A DNA stretch of 15,903 nucleotides from Burkholderiaceae bacterium (lineage in GTDB: Bacteria; Pseudomonadota; Gammaproteobacteria; Burkholderiales; Burkholderiaceae_C), in assembly GCA_023260315.1 (NCBI GenBank), contig JALQVQ010000030.1, positions 1-15,903 on the forward strand. Direction: 5' to 3'. The first letter of the stretch is position 1, and the number at the start of each line of letters is the position of its first letter. Shown here one piece after another: positions 6,695-14,836 of the stretch. The notes below the pieces were generated by a model. The model was not told where the DNA came from. It was given only the letters and a program-made list of their open reading frames with translations, and searched no databases. The translations under genes and the position numbers were made by a program.

Positions 6695-8299
6695 ATGCCC
6701 GTTATTTCCAGCCAATTGAATGTTCGCGCCGAGGACTTTCGGCGCAATGCCGTCGCCATGCAGGCACTTGTCGATGATCTACGCGCCCACCTGACGCGTG
6801 CGGCGGCCGGTGGTGGTGAGGCCGCCCGCGCCAAACATACCGCACGTGGCAAGTTGTTACCGCGGGAGCGGGTGCAGTTGCTCCTTGACGCGGGTTCGCC
6901 TTTTTTGGAGTTGTCACCTCTGGCGGCGCATGGCATGTATGGGGACGACGCACCCAGCGCCGGACTGATTGCAGGTATCGGACGGGTGAAGGGCGTTGCA
7001 TGCATGGTGGTATGTAACGACGCGACCGTCAAAGGGGGCACCTATTTTCCAATGACCGTCAAGAAACACCTGCGGGCACAAGAGGTGGCCCAGCAGAACC
7101 ACTTGCCATGCATTTACTTGGTGGACTCAGGCGGCGCCAATTTGCCGCAACAAGACGAGGTGTTCCCCGACCGTGATCATTTTGGACGCATTTTTTATAA
7201 CCAAGCCAACATGAGTGCCATGGGCTTGGGGCAGGTGGCTGTTGTGATGGGTAGTTGCACGGCAGGCGGGGCCTATGTGCCTGCCATGAGCGACGAGACC
7301 ATCATCGTAAAAAATCAAGGCACCATCTTTTTGGGGGGGCCGCCTCTGGTGAAAGCAGCGACAGGCGAGGTGGTGAGCAGTGAGGATCTGGGGGGTGGTG
7401 ACGTCCATACCCGGTTATCAGGGGTGGCCGATCACTTGGCGCAGGATGATGCCCATGCGCTGGCGTTGGCGCGCCAAGCCGTGGTCAATCTCAATTTGAA
7501 GCCGATCGCGCCAGCGGCAGCGGCAGCGGAGCCGCCAATTTATGCCGAATCCGAACTTTACGGTGTGATCCCGACGGATACCCGCAAGCCTTTCGACGTG
7601 CGCGAGATCATCGCACGCATCGTTGATGGCAGCGCTTTTGATGAGTTCAAAGCGCGGTTTGGAAGCACATTGGTGTGCGGCTTTGCGCACATCGATGGCT
7701 TTCAGGTTGGCATTGTCGCGAACAACGGTATCTTGTTTTCCGAGTCGGCACAAAAAGGTGCTCACTTCATTGAACTGTGTTGCCAGCGCAAAATTCCGTT
7801 GGTATTTCTTCAAAACATCACGGGCTTCATGGTGGGTCGCAAGGTCGAGAATGAGGGCATCGCCCGCCACGGTGCCAAGATGGTGACTGCGGTGGCGTGT
7901 GCCCAAGTGCCCAAACTGACCGTCATCATTGGTGGCAGTTTCGGCGCCGGAAACTACGGCATGTGCGGTCGTGCATTCAGCCCGCGGTTTTTGTGGATGT
8001 GGCCCAACGCGCGCATCAGTGTGATGGGGGGTGAGCAGGCGGCCAGTGTGTTGGCAACAGTCAAGCGCGACGGCCTGAGTCTTAAAGGCATTGAGTGGTC
8101 AGCGGACGAAGAAGAGGCGTTCAAGGCCCCGATTCGCAATCAATACGAGACACAAGGGCATCCTTACTACGCCACTGCGCGGTTGTGGGACGATGGTGTG
8201 ATTGATCCCGCCGATACCCGCCGGGTGCTGTCGCTGGGTTTGGCGGCCGCCATGAACGCCCCAATCCCTGACACCCGTTTTGGCGTGTTCCGGATGTGA
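6695..8299 (+). CDS. liuB: 3-methylcrotonyl-CoA carboxylase beta subunit (carboxyltransferase)
   Basis: A 534-residue carboxyltransferase subunit that moves the carboxyl from biotin on LiuD to 3-methylcrotonyl-CoA, forming 3-methylglutaconyl-CoA in leucine breakdown. Family landmarks are [19 protein letters not shown], the [20 protein letters not shown] stretch, [16 protein letters not shown] (from residue 186) and [16 protein letters not shown] (from 413) followed by [15 protein letters not shown], which together are typical of MCC beta and not of propionyl- or acetyl-CoA carboxylases. I chose ATG 6695 (MPVISSQLN) because of the Shine-Dalgarno at 6683-6692 and the usual family N-terminus; the in-frame upstream codons cover the promoter region. 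A short GCGGCA repeat at about 7514-7530 encodes an alanine-rich linker. First gene of liuBCDE, 12 bases before liuC. Confidence 0.95.
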   Translation: MPVISSQLNVRAEDFRRNAVAMQALVDDLRAHLTRAAAGGGEAARAKHTARGKLLPRERVQLLLDAGSPFLELSPLAAHGMYGDDAPSAGLIAGIGRVKGVACMVVCNDATVKGGTYFPMTVKKHLRAQEVAQQNHLPCIYLVDSGGANLPQQDEVFPDRDHFGRIFYNQANMSAMGLGQVAVVMGSCTAGGAYVPAMSDETIIVKNQGTIFLGGPPLVKAATGEVVSSEDLGGGDVHTRLSGVADHLAQDDAHALALARQAVVNLNLKPIAPAAAAAEPPIYAESELYGVIPTDTRKPFDVREIIARIVDGSAFDEFKARFGSTLVCGFAHIDGFQVGIVANNGILFSESAQKGAHFIELCCQRKIPLVFLQNITGFMVGRKVENEGIARHGAKMVTAVACAQVPKLTVIIGGSFGAGNYGMCGRAFSPRFLWMWPNARISVMGGEQAASVLATVKRDGLSLKGIEWSADEEEAFKAPIRNQYETQGHPYYATARLWDDGVIDPADTRRVLSLGLAAAMNAPIPDTRFGVFRM

Positions 8300-8311
8300 T
8301 GAGGGGGTCAA

Positions 8312-9121
8312 ATGAATAACTACCAAGAAATCAGTGCCACAAGGGACGCCGTGCGTCCTGGTGTTTGGCGCGTCAACTTAAGCCGGGAAGCGGTGCGCAA
8401 CGCATTCAATGACACGCTCATTAACGAGTTGACCGACGCCTTCCAGCACATTGCGGCTGATGGGCAGGCCCGCGCCGTCGTGTTGGGTGCTCAAGGGAAA
8501 GCTTTTTGTGCAGGTGCCGATCTCGGCTGGATGCGGCAAATGGCCGATTACACATGGGAAGAGAACCGGGCCGATGCGCAAACGCTGGCCGATATGCTCT
8601 GGGTCATTGATCAATGCCCTGTGCCCGTTTTGGCCCGTATTCAAGGCGATTGTTATGCGGGTGGCGTGGGGCTGGCGGCTGCGTGCGATATCCGAGTTGC
8701 GGTCGACTCGGCCCACTTTTGCCTCAGTGAAGCCAAGCTCGGTTTGATTCCTGCAACCATCTCACCCTACGTGATTCGGTCAATGGGGCAGTCGGTAGCC
8801 GCGCGTTACTTTGTAACGGCAGAGCGCTTTGACGCAACAGAGGCGAAGGCGATGGGGCTTGTCCACACCGTCTGCACCGAATCGAATTTAGATGCGCACA
8901 TCAGCGATCTGCTGGACGCGATTTTGGCTAATGCGCCGGGCGCTGTGCGGGCCTGCAAACAACTCGTTAAAGACGTTGGGGGCGCTGAGATAACGGCGGT
9001 TTTGCGAGCTGATACCGCACGCCGAATCGCTGACATCCGGGCGAGCGAAGAGGGCAAGCAAGGGGTCCAGTCATTCCTGACCAAATCGACGCCGCCATGG
9101 CAGGTCCAATCCAGCAAATGA
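8312..9121 (+). CDS. liuC: Methylglutaconyl-CoA hydratase (crotonase family)
   Basis: A 269-residue enoyl-CoA hydratase/isomerase family protein. In this operon it would hydrate 3-methylglutaconyl-CoA to HMG-CoA. The oxyanion-hole segments are KAFCAGADLGWM (63-74) and YAGGVGLAAACDI (115-127), and SEAKLGLIPATISPYV (139-154) carries Glu140 at the likely catalytic position. This last wording is typical of LiuC rather than of beta-oxidation hydratases. The start has GAGGGGG a few bases upstream, 12 bases after liuB. It precedes liuD by 9 bases, so the genes are surely cotranscribed. The specific substrate is assigned from context plus family resemblance; a general crotonase is the fallback call. 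Confidence 0.93.
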   Translation: MNNYQEISATRDAVRPGVWRVNLSREAVRNAFNDTLINELTDAFQHIAADGQARAVVLGAQGKAFCAGADLGWMRQMADYTWEENRADAQTLADMLWVIDQCPVPVLARIQGDCYAGGVGLAAACDIRVAVDSAHFCLSEAKLGLIPATISPYVIRSMGQSVAARYFVTAERFDATEAKAMGLVHTVCTESNLDAHISDLLDAILANAPGAVRACKQLVKDVGGAEITAVLRADTARRIADIRASEEGKQGVQSFLTKSTPPWQVQSSK

Positions 9122-9130
9122 AGACGGCTT

Positions 9131-11131
9131 ATGTTTAAAAAAATACTGATTGCCAACCGTGGCGAAATTGCTTGCCGCGTCGCTGCGACTTCTCGCCGTA
9201 TGGGTATTAAAACCGTCGCGGTTTATTCGGACGCTGATGTGAAGGCCAAGCATGTCCTTGCCTGCGATGAAGCGATTCACATCGGTGGCGCGGATCCGAA
9301 AGACAGCTACTTGCAGTGGTCACGCATCCTTGATGCGGCGAAGGGCACAGGCGCTGAAGCGATTCATCCCGGCTATGGTTTTTTAAGTGAGAACGCAGCG
9401 TTTGCGCGCGCGTGCGATGCCGCAGGCATTGTCTTTATCGGTCCCAGTCCAGAGGCGATTGAAGCCATGGGATTGAAGGCGCAAAGCAAGCGACTCATGG
9501 CAGACGCGGGTGTGCCATTGGTGCCTGGCTACCATGGCGATGACCAGTCGCCAGAACATTTGCGGAAGCAGGCAGATGCGATTGGCTACCCCGTCCTCAT
9601 CAAGGCCAGCGCAGGCGGGGGCGGGAAGGGGATGCGCATTGTTGAGTCTGGAGAGCATTTCTTTGAAGCGTTACAGGCGTGTCAGCGTGAGGCCATCAAC
9701 AGCTTTGCAAACGACGATGTGCTGATTGAAAAATACGTTCAGCGTCCTCGGCACATTGAGATACAGGTTTTTGGCGACACCCACGGCCATCTGGTTCATT
9801 TGTTTGAGCGTGATTGCTCGGTACAACGTCGTCACCAAAAGGTGCTTGAAGAGTCGCCGGCGCCAGGGCTTACCCCACAGATGCGTGCAGCGATGGGTGA
9901 CGCCGCGCTTGCGGCCGCGCGCGCGGTGAATTACGTTGGCGCGGGGACGGTCGAATTCATCGTTGAGCAGAAGCCAAATGGTGAGATGGCCTTTTTCTTC
10001 ATGGAAATGAATACCCGCTTACAGGTTGAGCATCCCGTGACCGAAGCAGTCACGGGCATCGATTTGGTGGCGTGGCAGCTGCTGGTTGCCAGCGGCGCGC
10101 CTTTGCCGTGTGAACAAGCAGATATCCAAATGAACGGACACGCGATCGAGGCGCGCATCTGTGCTGAAAACCCCAGCCAACAATTCCTACCCGCCACGGG
10201 CACGCTGACGCGCTTGGCATTGCCCGAATGCCAATCGTTCGCGGTTGGTGCGGTGCGATGGGATAGCGGTGTGAAGGAAGGGGATGCGATCTCGCCGTTT
10301 TACGACTCCATGATCGCCAAACTGATTGTTCATGCGGATAACCGCGATCAGGCGTTGGCCAAGTTGAATCAGGCGCTCGCAGAAACGCACGTCGTCGGTC
10401 TCCATCACAACGTGGGATTTTTACGGTCGGTCATCAATACGCCGTCCTTTACGACACCCATGCTTGACACCGCCCTGATCACACGTGAGTCGGCGGCGCT
10501 CTTTCAGCCGGTAAACGTCTCACCCGCATGGTGTGTTGCCGCTGCGCTGGTGGCACAGGTCAGCGCAGAGCAGGCGCGGTCGGGCGCTCATCCATGGCTG
10601 GCTGTTGACGGGTGGCAGGTCATTGGGGCGCCGGCGCGCCGCCTCCAATTGGTGTCGCCTCATGCGATGACGGTACGATTTCGGGTCGGTACCCAACCGG
10701 GCCATTTGGCATTTGAGGATGGGATGACCCACACCGTTCAGTGGCGCCACATCATTGAAGATCGGTGGTCGGTCACACTCGATGGCGCTCGGCAGACGCT
10801 TCGATTGGTCGCAGGCGAGGCGCTCCTTACGGCGTTTTTTGATGTCGGTGCGGTTGAGATCAATGTCTACGATCCGTTGCGTGCGAGTGTGACCAGTGAT
10901 CACGCCGCAGGTAGCCTGGCCGCGCCGATGCCCGGAAAGGTTGTTGCGTTCAATGTGGCGGTGGGCGATGTGGTTGAAGCGGGCGCTGTTCTGGCTGTCA
11001 TGGAGGCCATGAAGATGGAGCACACCATTTTGGCGCCAACGTCAGGGACTGTTGCCGCCCTGTTCTTTGAGCCCGGCGAGCAGGTCGCGGAGGGTGAACC
11101 GTTGTTGCAGTTGGAGGGCGACGCACCATGA
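9131..11131 (+). CDS. liuD: 3-methylcrotonyl-CoA carboxylase alpha subunit (biotin carboxylase and biotin carrier)
   Basis: A 666-residue biotin-dependent subunit. It carboxylates its own biotin with ATP and bicarbonate, and passes the carboxyl to LiuB. The biotin carboxylase part begins with IANRGEIACRVAATSRRMG (7-25). It has the ATP-grasp glycine loop KASAGGGGKGMRIV (158-171) and the EMNTRLQVEHPVTE signature (292-305). A less conserved MCC-type linker of roughly residues 460-585 follows. The C-terminal biotinyl domain carries VMEAMKMEHTI with the biotinylated lysine at residue 628. The length is normal for MCC alpha and the gene is intact. Only a weak ribosome binding site (GAAGACGG) precedes ATG 9131. 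Its stop overlaps the liuE start as ATGA (11128-11131). Confidence 0.95.
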   Translation: MFKKILIANRGEIACRVAATSRRMGIKTVAVYSDADVKAKHVLACDEAIHIGGADPKDSYLQWSRILDAAKGTGAEAIHPGYGFLSENAAFARACDAAGIVFIGPSPEAIEAMGLKAQSKRLMADAGVPLVPGYHGDDQSPEHLRKQADAIGYPVLIKASAGGGGKGMRIVESGEHFFEALQACQREAINSFANDDVLIEKYVQRPRHIEIQVFGDTHGHLVHLFERDCSVQRRHQKVLEESPAPGLTPQMRAAMGDAALAAARAVNYVGAGTVEFIVEQKPNGEMAFFFMEMNTRLQVEHPVTEAVTGIDLVAWQLLVASGAPLPCEQADIQMNGHAIEARICAENPSQQFLPATGTLTRLALPECQSFAVGAVRWDSGVKEGDAISPFYDSMIAKLIVHADNRDQALAKLNQALAETHVVGLHHNVGFLRSVINTPSFTTPMLDTALITRESAALFQPVNVSPAWCVAAALVAQVSAEQARSGAHPWLAVDGWQVIGAPARRLQLVSPHAMTVRFRVGTQPGHLAFEDGMTHTVQWRHIIEDRWSVTLDGARQTLRLVAGEALLTAFFDVGAVEINVYDPLRASVTSDHAAGSLAAPMPGKVVAFNVAVGDVVEAGAVLAVMEAMKMEHTILAPTSGTVAALFFEPGEQVAEGEPLLQLEGDAP

Positions 11132-12045
11132 CATTCCCCAGTCGTGTTCACATCACCGATGTGGGGCCACGCGATGGCCTTCAAAATGAGCCGGCGCCGA
11201 TCGCCGCGACGGACAAGTTGGCACTCATCGATCGCTTGCTTGACGCCGGTGTTCGACACATCGAAGCCACCAGTTTTGTAAGCCCAAAGTGGGTACCACA
11301 GATGGCAGATGCCGCTGAAGTCATGATGGGTTTGAAAACGGCCGAGCGAGCGCGCGCGTTGGAAGGCGCTTGCATCAGTGTCTTGACGCCCAACATGAAG
11401 GGGCTTGAAGGTGCGCTGGCAAGTGGCGCACAGGAGGTCGTGGTGTTTGGGGCGGCCAGCGAGTCGTTTAGTCAGCGAAACATTAACTGTGACATTGCCA
11501 CGTCAATCGAACGCTTTGCGCCGGTTGTCGCTGCCGCACATGCAGCGGGTGTGGCGACCCGCGGCGCCATCTCCTGCGCTGTCGGGTGTCCCTACGAAGG
11601 CGACGTCACCCCGAGGCAGGTGGGCCATGTGGCCGCCTTGATGCGTGATATCGGGGTGCAACGGATTGCGGTCGCAGACACGATCGGAATCGGCACACCG
11701 CTGGCTGTCCAGCGTGCCATGTCAGCGGCATTGGATCACTACGAGTTGCCAATGGTCGCGGGTCATTTTCACGACACCTATGGGCAGGCACTTGCAAACA
11801 CGCTGGCCTGTTTGGAGATGGGTATCGCCCGTTTCGAGACGTCGATTGCGGGCTTAGGGGGGTGCCCTTATGCCAAAGGCGCTACGGGCAACGTCGCCAC
11901 GGAGGACGTGGTGTACATGCTCCACGGAATGGGCATTGAAACAGGCATTGATTTGGAACACCTGATCGATGCCGCGTGGTTCATCAGTGGCCGATTGAAT
12001 CGACAGCCCAATAGCCGCGTTAGCGTGGCGCGTCGTCGACAATAG
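11128..12045 (+). CDS. liuE: Hydroxymethylglutaryl-CoA lyase
   Basis: A 305-residue HMG-CoA lyase, which splits HMG-CoA into acetyl-CoA and acetoacetate, the last step of leucine catabolism. The N-terminus has VGPRDGLQNE (12-21) with the catalytic Arg-Asp pair, then EATSFVSPKWVPQMAD (46-61). The metal-binding HFHDT is at 213-217. The signature GLGGCPYAKGATGN (242-255) holds the mobile-loop Cys246. These are the diagnostic elements that separate HMG-CoA lyase from isopropylmalate synthases of the same superfamily. The start overlaps the liuD stop by 4 bases, so translation is probably coupled. It is the last liu gene; slyX begins 25 bases downstream and may be read through. Confidence 0.95.
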   Translation: MTFPSRVHITDVGPRDGLQNEPAPIAATDKLALIDRLLDAGVRHIEATSFVSPKWVPQMADAAEVMMGLKTAERARALEGACISVLTPNMKGLEGALASGAQEVVVFGAASESFSQRNINCDIATSIERFAPVVAAAHAAGVATRGAISCAVGCPYEGDVTPRQVGHVAALMRDIGVQRIAVADTIGIGTPLAVQRAMSAALDHYELPMVAGHFHDTYGQALANTLACLEMGIARFETSIAGLGGCPYAKGATGNVATEDVVYMLHGMGIETGIDLEHLIDAAWFISGRLNRQPNSRVSVARRRQ

Positions 12046-12070
12046 GGCTTTCATTTATAACGAGCCCACA

Positions 12071-12301
12071 ATGACCACACCCGACGCGTTTCAAGCGCTA
12101 GAGAGTCGCCTAGAAAACGTAGAGACCAAAATGGCCTTCAATGAGGATGCTTTGGATCAACTCAATGAGGTTGTGATTCAGCAGCAGCGTCTGATTGATG
12201 GTTTGGTCGCGCAGCTCACTGACTTGAAGCGGCGTGTCCCCGAGGGATCGAACGACGCCCTCTTTAGAAGCCTGCGAGACGAACTCCCCCCGCACTATTG
12301 A
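12071..12301 (+). CDS. slyX: SlyX family protein
   Basis: A 76-residue, mostly helical protein of the SlyX family, role unknown. The pattern [26 protein letters not shown] then [20 protein letters not shown] fits a coiled coil over about residues 8-58. It ends in the family's proline-containing tail ELPPHY. No strong Shine-Dalgarno is seen before ATG 12071. It follows liuE by 25 bases, and its 3' end overlaps the convergent monooxygenase gene by 7 bases. There is no evident functional link to leucine breakdown; it may simply be carried at the operon end. Confidence 0.9.
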   Translation: MTTPDAFQALESRLENVETKMAFNEDALDQLNEVVIQQQRLIDGLVAQLTDLKRRVPEGSNDALFRSLRDELPPHY

Positions 12302-13341
12302 GCGACTGCGGCGTTGAGCGAACGCGCTGCGGCAGCAGCGATGTCCAAGCCACGCATCCGCAACGCCGACTCATAAACGTCGCTGACCAGCACCAGCTCA
12401 TTGGCTTGGGTCAGCTCGGCCAACCGTTGCAGTCCTGCGCGGACAGTGTCGGGGCCGCCAATGACCGCTGCTGCCAAAAAGTCGGCAATGGCGGCTTGTG
12501 CACCATGGTCCAGCTGCGGCAGGAAGTTCTCGACGGGCGGGGGCAGTTGTCCGCGACGTCCCGTCAAAATGCCCAGTACCCGTTGATGCGTGCTGCTTGC
12601 CAAATAAGTGGCCTCATCATCGGTCGGAGCAGCCACCAGTGGCACACCGATGGCAACGTAAGGCGCGGCCAACTGAGCGCTCGGGCGAAAGGTCTCCCGA
12701 TAAATTTGGATCGCTTGCAGCAGCATGCGCGGCGCGAAATGCGAGGCAAATGCAAATGGCAAGCCAAGCTGTGCCGCCAATTGAGCCGAGTACAAACTCG
12801 ACCCCAATAGCCAAATGGGCACCTGCGTACCCGCACCGGGCATCGCGACGATGGGCTGGCCTGGCTGGGCGGGACCCAGTAGTCGCTGTAATTCCTGTAC
12901 GTCGTTCGGGAAGTCATCCTCAGACTCAACCCGATCGCGTCGCAAGGCGCGCATGGTGACGCGATCGGTTCCTGGCGCCCGACCAAGGCCCAGGTCGATG
13001 CGATTGGGGTAGAGCTCTGCCAACGTGCCAAATGCTTCAGCGACCACCAAAGGCGCGTGGTTGGGCAGCATGATGCCGCCCGAACCGACTCGGATTTTTG
13101 TTGTGCCGCCCGCGATGTGCCCGACCATCACCGCGGTTGCAGAACTGGCAATACCCGCCATGTTGTGATGTTCTGCAAGCCAGTACCGTGTGAAGCCAAG
13201 GCGCTCTGCGTGTTGAGCGGTTTCCAGTGCGGTATCCAATGCGTGACGGACAGATTTGCCCTCCCGCACTGCGACCAAGTCCAGCATGGACAAAGTGAAT
13301 GGCGGGTGTGTTTTTATGGCCGAGTGGGTGGGCGCGTTCAT
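12295..13341 (-). CDS. Luciferase-like (LLM class) flavin-dependent oxidoreductase
   Basis: A 348-residue bacterial luciferase-like monooxygenase of the single-component YhbW/MsnO8-type group, expected to form a TIM barrel that uses reduced FMN. Typical stretches are [19 protein letters not shown] near the N-terminus, [19 protein letters not shown], then [31 protein letters not shown] and the later [19 protein letters not shown] and FASHFAP. The AEHHN and [10 protein letters not shown] motifs are hallmarks of this subgroup. The substrate cannot be predicted. The ATG at 13341 has only a weak ribosome binding site (TAGGT). The gene is convergent with slyX (7-base overlap) and divergent from the LysE-type exporter with only 32 bases between start codons. 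Confidence 0.92.
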   Translation of the reverse strand: MNAPTHSAIKTHPPFTLSMLDLVAVREGKSVRHALDTALETAQHAERLGFTRYWLAEHHNMAGIASSATAVMVGHIAGGTTKIRVGSGGIMLPNHAPLVVAEAFGTLAELYPNRIDLGLGRAPGTDRVTMRALRRDRVESEDDFPNDVQELQRLLGPAQPGQPIVAMPGAGTQVPIWLLGSSLYSAQLAAQLGLPFAFASHFAPRMLLQAIQIYRETFRPSAQLAAPYVAIGVPLVAAPTDDEATYLASSTHQRVLGILTGRRGQLPPPVENFLPQLDHGAQAAIADFLAAAVIGGPDTVRAGLQRLAELTQANELVLVSDVYESALRMRGLDIAAAAARSLNAAVAQ

Positions 13342-13361
13342 GCTTGAAACCTATTTTCCGC

Positions 13362-13367
13362 TATGCT
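13362..13367 (+). promoter_or_regulatory. Possible -10 element of a leaderless lysE-type transcript
   Basis: TATGCT at 13362-13367 resembles a sigma-70 -10 box (TATAAT). Transcription starting 7 bases after it would begin at or next to the ATG at 13374, which lacks a ribosome binding site. No convincing -35 is present at the right distance (TTGAAA at 13344-13349 is too close). Weak evidence. Confidence 0.2.
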
Positions 13368-13373
13368 CATGTG

Positions 13374-14045
13374 ATGGATTTTCATGTTTGGCTTACGTAT
13401 TTTGTCGCAGCTTGGGTGATTGCGCTATCACCGGGGTCTGGTGCGGTTTTGTGCATGTCGCACGGACTGGCCTATGGGGTCAAAAAAACATCTGCAACGG
13501 TGCTGGGCTTGCAAATAGGCCTGTCCATTGTGCTGCTGATAGCCGGGGTGGGGGTCGGCGCCATTTTGGTTGCATCAGCCACTGCGTTTTTGGTGATTAA
13601 GATCGTCGGCGCCGCATACCTGATTTATCTGGGTATCAAACAATGGCGCGCGCCAACAGCAGAGCCCGCGGTTGATGTGCCCGAACCCAGTGCCTTACAA
13701 CAGCGCTTACCCCAAGGGCTCACCCCCTTCGTGCCGGATACCAAGCGCCGCATCCTCACCGGAATGCTAACCAATCTGTCTAACCCGAAAGGCATCGTTT
13801 TCATGGTCGCGGTGTTGCCGCAGTTCATCGATCCAAATCGATCACTCGCTCTGCAGTTACTCATTCTGTGCCTGACGATGAATGTGGTGGACAGCGTTGT
13901 GATGCATGGTTATGCGTACCTCGCCTCACAATTGCAGCATCTGCTGCGCACAGTGAAGGCGCGTGTCCTGCAGAATCGAGTCTTTGGCGGCGTGCTCATT
14001 TTTATGGGTGGTAGCCTTTTCTTTGTCCGACGCGCGGTGACGTGA
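13374..14045 (+). CDS. LysE/RhtB-family amino acid exporter
   Basis: A 223-residue membrane protein of the LysE/RhtB exporter superfamily, whose members push amino acids or related metabolites out of the cell. SPGSGAVLCMSHGLAYG (residues 19-35) is this family's first-helix motif, and NPKGIVFMVAVLPQF its central one. About five to six hydrophobic helices are visible, with a hydrophilic loop rich in Pro and Ala at about residues 91-122. I chose ATG 13374 (MDFHVW) because the helix motif follows at the usual distance; the longer in-frame reading from 13299 overlaps the divergent gene and looks unlike an exporter N-terminus. No Shine-Dalgarno is seen. The substrate is unknown. Confidence 0.9.
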   Translation: MDFHVWLTYFVAAWVIALSPGSGAVLCMSHGLAYGVKKTSATVLGLQIGLSIVLLIAGVGVGAILVASATAFLVIKIVGAAYLIYLGIKQWRAPTAEPAVDVPEPSALQQRLPQGLTPFVPDTKRRILTGMLTNLSNPKGIVFMVAVLPQFIDPNRSLALQLLILCLTMNVVDSVVMHGYAYLASQLQHLLRTVKARVLQNRVFGGVLIFMGGSLFFVRRAVT

Positions 14046-14063
14046 TTCAGGAGTCGAGCACCC

Positions 14064-14828
14064 ATGAATACCAACGCGTCAATGCCATCGTCTGAATCTG
14101 TCATTCGGGTGCAGCGATTTCTGCAAAATGTCGGTCATCCAAACGCCCCGATTACCCTTGCCGATGCCGCGCGAACGGCCCAACAAGCCGCTGACGCGCT
14201 GGGTGTTGCACTTGGGCAGATTGCCAAAAGCATCGTTTTTAAAATCAAACCCTTAGATCGCGCTGTGTTGGTTATCGCGTCAGGCGATCAGCGTGTCGAT
14301 GAAAAAAAAGTCGCGGCTTTGGTGTGTCAAGCGGGTCAAAAACTGGGTCGTGCCGATGCTGACTTCGTGCGCGAAAAGACAGGATTTGCGATTGGCGGTG
14401 TGTCGCCTGTTGGGGCAACAGCCCGGCTCACGACAATCATTGACAACACCTTGTTTCGGTTCGATACCTTGTGGGCAGCAGCAGGGCATCCACACACTGT
14501 TTTTGAGTTGACGCCTGCGCAGCTACAGCAAATCACCAGCGCGCCTGTGGCGGATGTTGTCGTTAATGCAACGCCAGTGGCCCCGTCGTTCAACGACTCT
14601 TTGGACGCGCGATGGGAGCGTGCCAAGCGGTTGCAGCCAAACGGCGTCCCATCCCCCTGTGTCGGCGTGTGCACCATGACGACTTTGCCGGCTGCCGCGC
14701 AGCAACCTGCCATGTGTGAAGGGTGTTTGCGAACCCTGCCTGAAATTGCGAAATGGGGGCAACTGTCGGACACCGAAAAGCGTCAAATGTGGGACGTCTT
14801 GCGCGCCCGCGAGGCGGCGCTGTTCTGA
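14064..14828 (+). CDS. YbaK/ProX-type deacylase fused to a DUF1289 four-cysteine domain
   Basis: A 254-residue two-domain protein. Residues about 12-168 are a YbaK/aminoacyl-tRNA-editing domain, which in studied members hydrolyses mischarged tRNA. IAKSIVFK (53-60) holds the conserved lysine (Lys55), and GGVSPVG (111-117) is the substrate-loop motif. Residues about 195-254 match DUF1289: SPCVGVCTM (197-205) and MCEGCLRTLPEIAKW (217-231) give Cys199, 203, 218 and 221, likely a metal or Fe-S site, followed by the LSDTEKRQMWDVL helix. DUF1289 is normally a short stand-alone protein. The reading frame is continuous with no internal start between domains. AGGAG at 14049-14053 precedes the ATG. It is 18 bases after the exporter gene and 8 bases before the isomerase gene. 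The fused function is unknown. Confidence 0.88.
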   Translation: MNTNASMPSSESVIRVQRFLQNVGHPNAPITLADAARTAQQAADALGVALGQIAKSIVFKIKPLDRAVLVIASGDQRVDEKKVAALVCQAGQKLGRADADFVREKTGFAIGGVSPVGATARLTTIIDNTLFRFDTLWAAAGHPHTVFELTPAQLQQITSAPVADVVVNATPVAPSFNDSLDARWERAKRLQPNGVPSPCVGVCTMTTLPAAAQQPAMCEGCLRTLPEIAKWGQLSDTEKRQMWDVLRAREAALF

Positions 14829-14836
14829 AGGGTTTT

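Noticed and set aside
7510..7534. GCGGCA short tandem repeat in liuB as a phase-variation tract
   Set aside because: It has only about three hexamer units, so any change in unit number keeps the frame and only lengthens an alanine linker.
7418..7906. Minus-strand open frame (162 codons) inside liuB
   Set aside because: It lies opposite the conserved carboxyltransferase sequence, is rich in His and Arg as antisense frames often are, and has no recognised family.
12045..12067. Inverted repeat GGGCT...AGCCC after liuE as a terminator
   Set aside because: The stem is only 5-6 bp with a 13-base loop and no T-run follows; it lies just before the slyX start, so readthrough is more likely.
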